Shown here: in pieces, positions 41,303 through 45,683 of the stretch
Layout: the number at the start of each line of letters is the position of its first letter
Numbering within the stretch: position 1 is the first letter of the stretch
Translations under genes and position numbers: made by a program
Assembly: GCA_949297015.1 (NCBI GenBank)
Contig: CASFRF010000038.1
Location: 1 to 45,683 of the forward strand
Reading direction: 5' to 3'
DNA: 45,683 bases
Source: an uncultured bacterium
Lineage (GTDB): Bacteria > Verrucomicrobiota > Lentisphaeria > Victivallales > Victivallaceae
Notes under the pieces: model-generated
Seen by the model: only the letters and a program-made list of their open reading frames with translations
Told to the model about the DNA's origin: nothing
The model's database searches: none

Positions 41303-44163
41303 GCCTTCACACCCTCAAGATAGGGTTTAAGGTAGCGTCCGGTATGCGATTCCGGCACCTGCGCCACCTCCTCCGGCGTACCGCAGGCCACCAGTCTGCC
41401 GCCGCCGTCGCCGCCCTCCGGCCCCAAGTCGATCAGATAATCGGCGCACTTGATCACATCCAGATTGTGCTCGATCACGATCACGGTATTGCCCAGTTCG
41501 CGCAGCCGGAACAGCACCTTGAGCAGCTGGTCGACGTCGGCCAAATGCAGCCCGGTGGTCGGTTCGTCGAGAATGTAGACGGTGTGGCCGCGCGGCACCC
41601 GCGCCAGTTCGGTGGCCAGCTTGACCCGTTGCGCCTCGCCGCCGGAAAGCGTGGTCGCCGGTTGTCCCAACTGCAGATAGCCCAGCCCCACCTCCTGCAG
41701 CGTCTGCAGCTTGCGCTTGAGCGGGGGAACCGCCTCGAAGAACTCCAGCGCCTGATCCACCGTCAGGTCGAGCACCTCGGCGATGTTGTGTTTCTTGTAC
41801 TTGACGGTCAGCGTCTCGTGGTTGAAGCGCCGTCCGTTGCAGGCGGAGCACTCCACATAGACGTCCGACAGAAACTGCATTTCAATCTTTTTGATGCCGT
41901 CGCCGCGGCACTCCTCGCAGCGGCCCCCTTTCAGGTTGAAGCTGAAGCGGCCGGGGGTGTAGCCCCGCATCCGGCTTTCCGGCAGTTCCGCGAAGAGTTT
42001 GCGGATGTCGCCGAAGGCGTCGGTGTAGGTCGCGGCGTTGGAGCGCGGCGTCCGGCCGATCGGACTCTGATCGATCACGATGGCCTTGTCCACGAACTCC
42101 AGCCCGTCAATGCCGTCGCACGCGCCCGGCGGAGCGTCCTGAATCTTCTGTTTCCGGTTCAGGGCCCGGACCAGAATTTCGTTGATCAGCGAGCTCTTGC
42201 CGGAGCCGGAGACGCCGGTCACGCAGCAGAACGTGCCCAGCGGAATTTCAACGTCCAGATTCTTCAAATTGTGCTGCCGGGCGCCGCGGATTTTCAGCTT
42301 CCGGCCATTGCCCGGCGCCCGGGACTCCGGAACGGCGATCACCCGGCGTCCGGTCAGGTAATCCCCGGTCAGGGAGCGCGGAAAGTTGCCGATCTCCGCC
42401 GGCGTTCCCGCCGCCACCAGTTCGCCACCGTGCACACCGGCCCGGGGGCCGAGATCGAGCACATAATCGGCCCGCCGGATGGTATCCAGATCGTGCTCCA
42501 CCACCAGCACGGTGTTGCCCAGATCCCGCAGACGGGCCAGCGTGTCCAGCAGTCGGTCGTTGTCGCGCTGATGCAGTCCGATGCTCGGTTCGTCCAGAAT
42601 ATAGAGCACGCCCACCAGGCCGCAGCCCAGCTGCGTCGCCAGCCGGATGCGCTGGGCTTCGCCGCCGGAGAGGGTGTGGCTGACCCGGTCCAGCGTCAGG
42701 TATTCGAGCCCCACATCACTCAGGAAGCGGAGCCTGCTGCGGATTTCCTTGAGCACATCCGCGGCGATCACCGCCGCCTCGCCTTCGAGCTTCAAATTCT
42801 CCATGAATTTGAGCGCTTCGGAGACCGGCAGCGCATTGAACTCATGGATGGCCAGCCCCCCCACGGTCACCGCCAGACTCACCGGATTCAGCCGCGCCCC
42901 GCGACAGGCCGGACAGAGTACCGGACTCAGATAGCTGCGCAGCCGTTCCCGCACAAAATCGGAATCGGTCTCCACCATTCTCCGGCGCAGATTCTCCAGC
43001 ACGCCCTCGAAGGGTTTGCTCCAGCGGTATTTTTTTCCGTGCATGCGGTAATCGAACTCCAGCGGCTCCTCGCCGCTGCCGTAGAGAATGACCTGACGAA
43101 TCCGTTCCGGCAGCTCGCGGAACGGTGTCGTCAACATCTCCGGATAGTGATAGGCTTCGGCCAGTTTCCGCAGCAGCAGATTGTAGTACATGATCAGGTG
43201 ACGCGGTCCGCGCCGCCAGCCGGGGATCGCGCCGTTGCGGATGGAGAGCGAATCGTCTGGAATCACCAGCGCCGGATCCATCTTCTGCAACACCCCCAGC
43301 CCGTTGCACTCCGGGCAGGCGCCGTAGGGGGAGTTGAAGGAGAAGTTGCGCGGCAGCAGTTCGCCGAAACTGACGCCGCAATGGAGGCAGGCCAGCTTTT
43401 CGCTGTGCTTCTCCTCCAGATACTCCGGACCGGAGGGGTCGGAGTTCTGCACCAGTACTGTCACGACCCCCTCACCGTGGCGCAGCGCGGTCTCCACCGA
43501 GTCGGTCAGCCGGGTCCGGTCGATCGAACCGGTGACCAGACGGTCCACCACCGCCTCGATGGTGTGGCGCTGCTGTTTGTTCAGCGGCTTGAGTTCGTCC
43601 TCGAGCGTCGCAAAGCGGCCGTCGATCCGCACCCGGACAAAGCCCTCCGAGCGCAGATCGTCGAGCACCTCCCGGTGTTCCCCCTTGCGTCCGGCCACCA
43701 CCGGCGCCAGCAGCATCAGGCGCTTTCCCGGCTCCAAGGCCAGAATGGTTTCGGCGATCTTCTCCGCCGACTGCGACTGCAGCAGCCGCCCGCACTGCGG
43801 ACAGTGGGGGATCCCGGCGTGCGCATAGAGCAGCCGCAGATAGTCGTAAATTTCCGTGACCGTCGCCACCGTGGACCGGGGCGTCCCGCCGGCGGTTCGC
43901 TGTTCGATGGCGATGGCCGGGGAGAGTCCCTCGATGTGTTCGACCTTCGGCTTCTGCAACCGGTCTAGGAACTGCCGGGCGTAGGCGGAGAGACTCTCCA
44001 CATAGCGCCGCTGCCCCTCGGCGTACAGGGTGTCGAAGGCCAGGGACGACTTGCCGGAACCGCTCAGCCCGGTGATCACCACCAGTTGGTTGCGCGGAAT
44101 CACGGCGTTGACGTTCTTCAAATTGTGCTGGGTCGCACCGACCACTTTAATCTGTTCGATCAT
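41299..44163 (-). CDS. uvrA: Excinuclease ABC subunit A UvrA
   Basis: This 954-aa protein is the normal length. The Walker A motifs are GLSGSGKSSLAFDT near residue 33 and GVSGSGKSSLINE in the second half. ABC signatures LSGGEAQRIRLATQLG and LSGGEAQRVKLATELA are present. Zinc-binding pairs include CPQCGRLLQ, CLHCGVSF with CPECNG, and CEECRGDG with CSACNGRR. UvrA recognises bulky DNA damage and loads UvrB. It starts with an ATGA overlap with the Nudix gene stop and is coupled to the AEC gene at its end. Its place between a Nudix gene and transporters is not typical but carries no functional conflict. Confidence 0.98.
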   Translation of the reverse strand: MIEQIKVVGATQHNLKNVNAVIPRNQLVVITGLSGSGKSSLAFDTLYAEGQRRYVESLSAYARQFLDRLQKPKVEHIEGLSPAIAIEQRTAGGTPRSTVATVTEIYDYLRLLYAHAGIPHCPQCGRLLQSQSAEKIAETILALEPGKRLMLLAPVVAGRKGEHREVLDDLRSEGFVRVRIDGRFATLEDELKPLNKQQRHTIEAVVDRLVTGSIDRTRLTDSVETALRHGEGVVTVLVQNSDPSGPEYLEEKHSEKLACLHCGVSFGELLPRNFSFNSPYGACPECNGLGVLQKMDPALVIPDDSLSIRNGAIPGWRRGPRHLIMYYNLLLRKLAEAYHYPEMLTTPFRELPERIRQVILYGSGEEPLEFDYRMHGKKYRWSKPFEGVLENLRRRMVETDSDFVRERLRSYLSPVLCPACRGARLNPVSLAVTVGGLAIHEFNALPVSEALKFMENLKLEGEAAVIAADVLKEIRSRLRFLSDVGLEYLTLDRVSHTLSGGEAQRIRLATQLGCGLVGVLYILDEPSIGLHQRDNDRLLDTLARLRDLGNTVLVVEHDLDTIRRADYVLDLGPRAGVHGGELVAAGTPAEIGNFPRSLTGDYLTGRRVIAVPESRAPGNGRKLKIRGARQHNLKNLDVEIPLGTFCCVTGVSGSGKSSLINEILVRALNRKQKIQDAPPGACDGIDGLEFVDKAIVIDQSPIGRTPRSNAATYTDAFGDIRKLFAELPESRMRGYTPGRFSFNLKGGRCEECRGDGIKKIEMQFLSDVYVECSACNGRRFNHETLTVKYKKHNIAEVLDLTVDQALEFFEAVPPLKRKLQTLQEVGLGYLQLGQPATTLSGGEAQRVKLATELARVPRGHTVYILDEPTTGLHLADVDQLLKVLFRLRELGNTVIVIEHNLDVIKCADYLIDLGPEGGDGGGRLVACGTPEEVAQVPESHTGRYLKPYLEGVKA

Positions 44164-44666
44164 CGCTTCCAGGGCAGAGTCAGAACCCGTTCCAGCTCCG
44201 CAATCAGATTGGGCGTGAAACTCTGTTGATTCACCGGGTCGCGCAACTCCTCACGCCGCCAGAAGCGCACCTCGTCAATCTCCTCCGGAGCAAAGGGAAA
44301 GGGACCGGGCCAGACCGCACCGAAGACCCGAACGTCCTCCGACTCGATCGCGTTGCGGATCTTCGTATCGAAGAGCACAAAGAGCTCCACCTCCTCCGGC
44401 AGTCCGATCTCCTCGCGGGCCTCCCGCCGGGCCGCCGTCAGATAGTCTTCGCCGGGGTCCAGATGCCCGCCGACGGCAGTGTCCCAGCGCCCCGGCTGAA
44501 TATCCTTGAGCCGCGAGCGTTTCTGCAACAGCAGCCGTTCGCCGTCCGGATGAAACACTACCACATGGCTGGTCCGGTGGATCAGCTCCGGATTGCCGTG
44601 ACACTCGGATCGAGGGCGAAGTCCGAGACTGCGCCCTGCCGCGTCGTAGACCTCCAGCAGTTCCAT
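44160..44666 (-). CDS. Nudix hydrolase, YfcD-like
   Basis: This 168-aa protein has a perfect Nudix box: G67-x5-E73-x7-REAREEIGL (residues 67-89). The N-terminus LLEVYDAAGRSLGLRPRSECHGNPELIHR and the RTSHVVVF strand match the YfcD/IPP-isomerase-like subgroup. These hydrolyse nucleoside diphosphates linked to another moiety; YfcD substrates are not settled. The ATG at 44666 has GGAG 10 bases upstream; a TTG at 44672 is an alternative start. It lies 7 bases downstream of clpC and overlaps uvrA by 4. Confidence 0.9.
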   Translation of the reverse strand: MELLEVYDAAGRSLGLRPRSECHGNPELIHRTSHVVVFHPDGERLLLQKRSRLKDIQPGRWDTAVGGHLDPGEDYLTAARREAREEIGLPEEVELFVLFDTKIRNAIESEDVRVFGAVWPGPFPFAPEEIDEVRFWRREELRDPVNQQSFTPNLIAELERVLTLPWKR

Positions 44667-44673
44667 GAACAAC

Positions 44674-45683
<1,010 letters not shown>

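Noticed and set aside
41344..43968. An 874-codon plus-strand open frame
   Set aside because: Fully antisense to uvrA, which is unmistakable; composition typical of a shadow frame.

Overview
The window is a GC-rich, gene-dense bacterial chromosome segment. It looks like Lentisphaerota (Victivallis-type). The evidence is a pair of short pseudopilin-like proteins with the [20 protein letters not shown] N-terminus, very large secreted glycan-active proteins, a GntR-type regulator fused to a solute-binding-like domain, URO-D-like and FAD-oxidoreductase genes, and orphan Tad-like pilus genes. The phylum assignment is an inference from gene style; no rRNA or other marker is present. I see no tRNA, rRNA, CRISPR array, insertion sequence or integrase, and no gene-free stretch longer than 300 bases.

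Layout. 1-567: an AT-richer start with a 62-residue zinc-ribbon membrane protein and the mnmG promoter. 567-3364: mnmG and an orphan OppC/DppC-like permease. 3371-17112 (minus): an eight-gene carbohydrate operon. In transcription order it encodes a 1250-aa clan-A glycosidase-like protein with a CBM9-like region, a small secreted beta-sandwich protein, two tandem pseudopilins, a 1404-aa GH42-like multidomain protein, a 350-aa secreted unknown, an SGNH esterase and a cytoplasmic GH32-like beta-propeller hydrolase. 17113-17381: a divergent control region with one strong promoter and two AACAA/TTGTT inverted repeats. 17382-21744 (plus): the GntR/solute-binding fusion regulator and a heparinase II/III-like protein without a signal peptide. 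21804-22841: a KamA-family radical SAM enzyme with its own near-consensus promoter. 22822-25848 (minus): three overlapping TadE/TadG-like genes. 25936-26451: an unknown 171-aa protein.

26405-30253 (minus): a biotin operon (small membrane protein, bioB, bioF, bioG, bioC) behind a clear promoter. 30385-31488: a GYF/RDD membrane protein with its own promoter and a strong intrinsic terminator. 31554-36593 (minus): pyrR-pyrB-pyrC, an M20 amidohydrolase and a HemW-like protein. 36728-39024 (plus): an FAD oxidoreductase and a URO-D/MtaA-like protein. 39005-45683 (minus): fucU, a CDF metal exporter, an AEC transporter, uvrA, a Nudix hydrolase and the C-terminal part of clpC, in one tightly packed run.

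How it fits together. The most unusual unit is 3371-21744. It has secreted glycosidase-like proteins plus pseudopilins on one strand, and an intracellular lyase-like protein with a sensor-regulator on the other. It resembles a polysaccharide utilisation locus, but it has no SusC/D pair and no dedicated ABC transporter. Pseudopilins sit where binding or export proteins would be expected. The rest is housekeeping metabolism (tRNA modification, pyrimidine and biotin synthesis, DNA repair, proteostasis) in compact operons.
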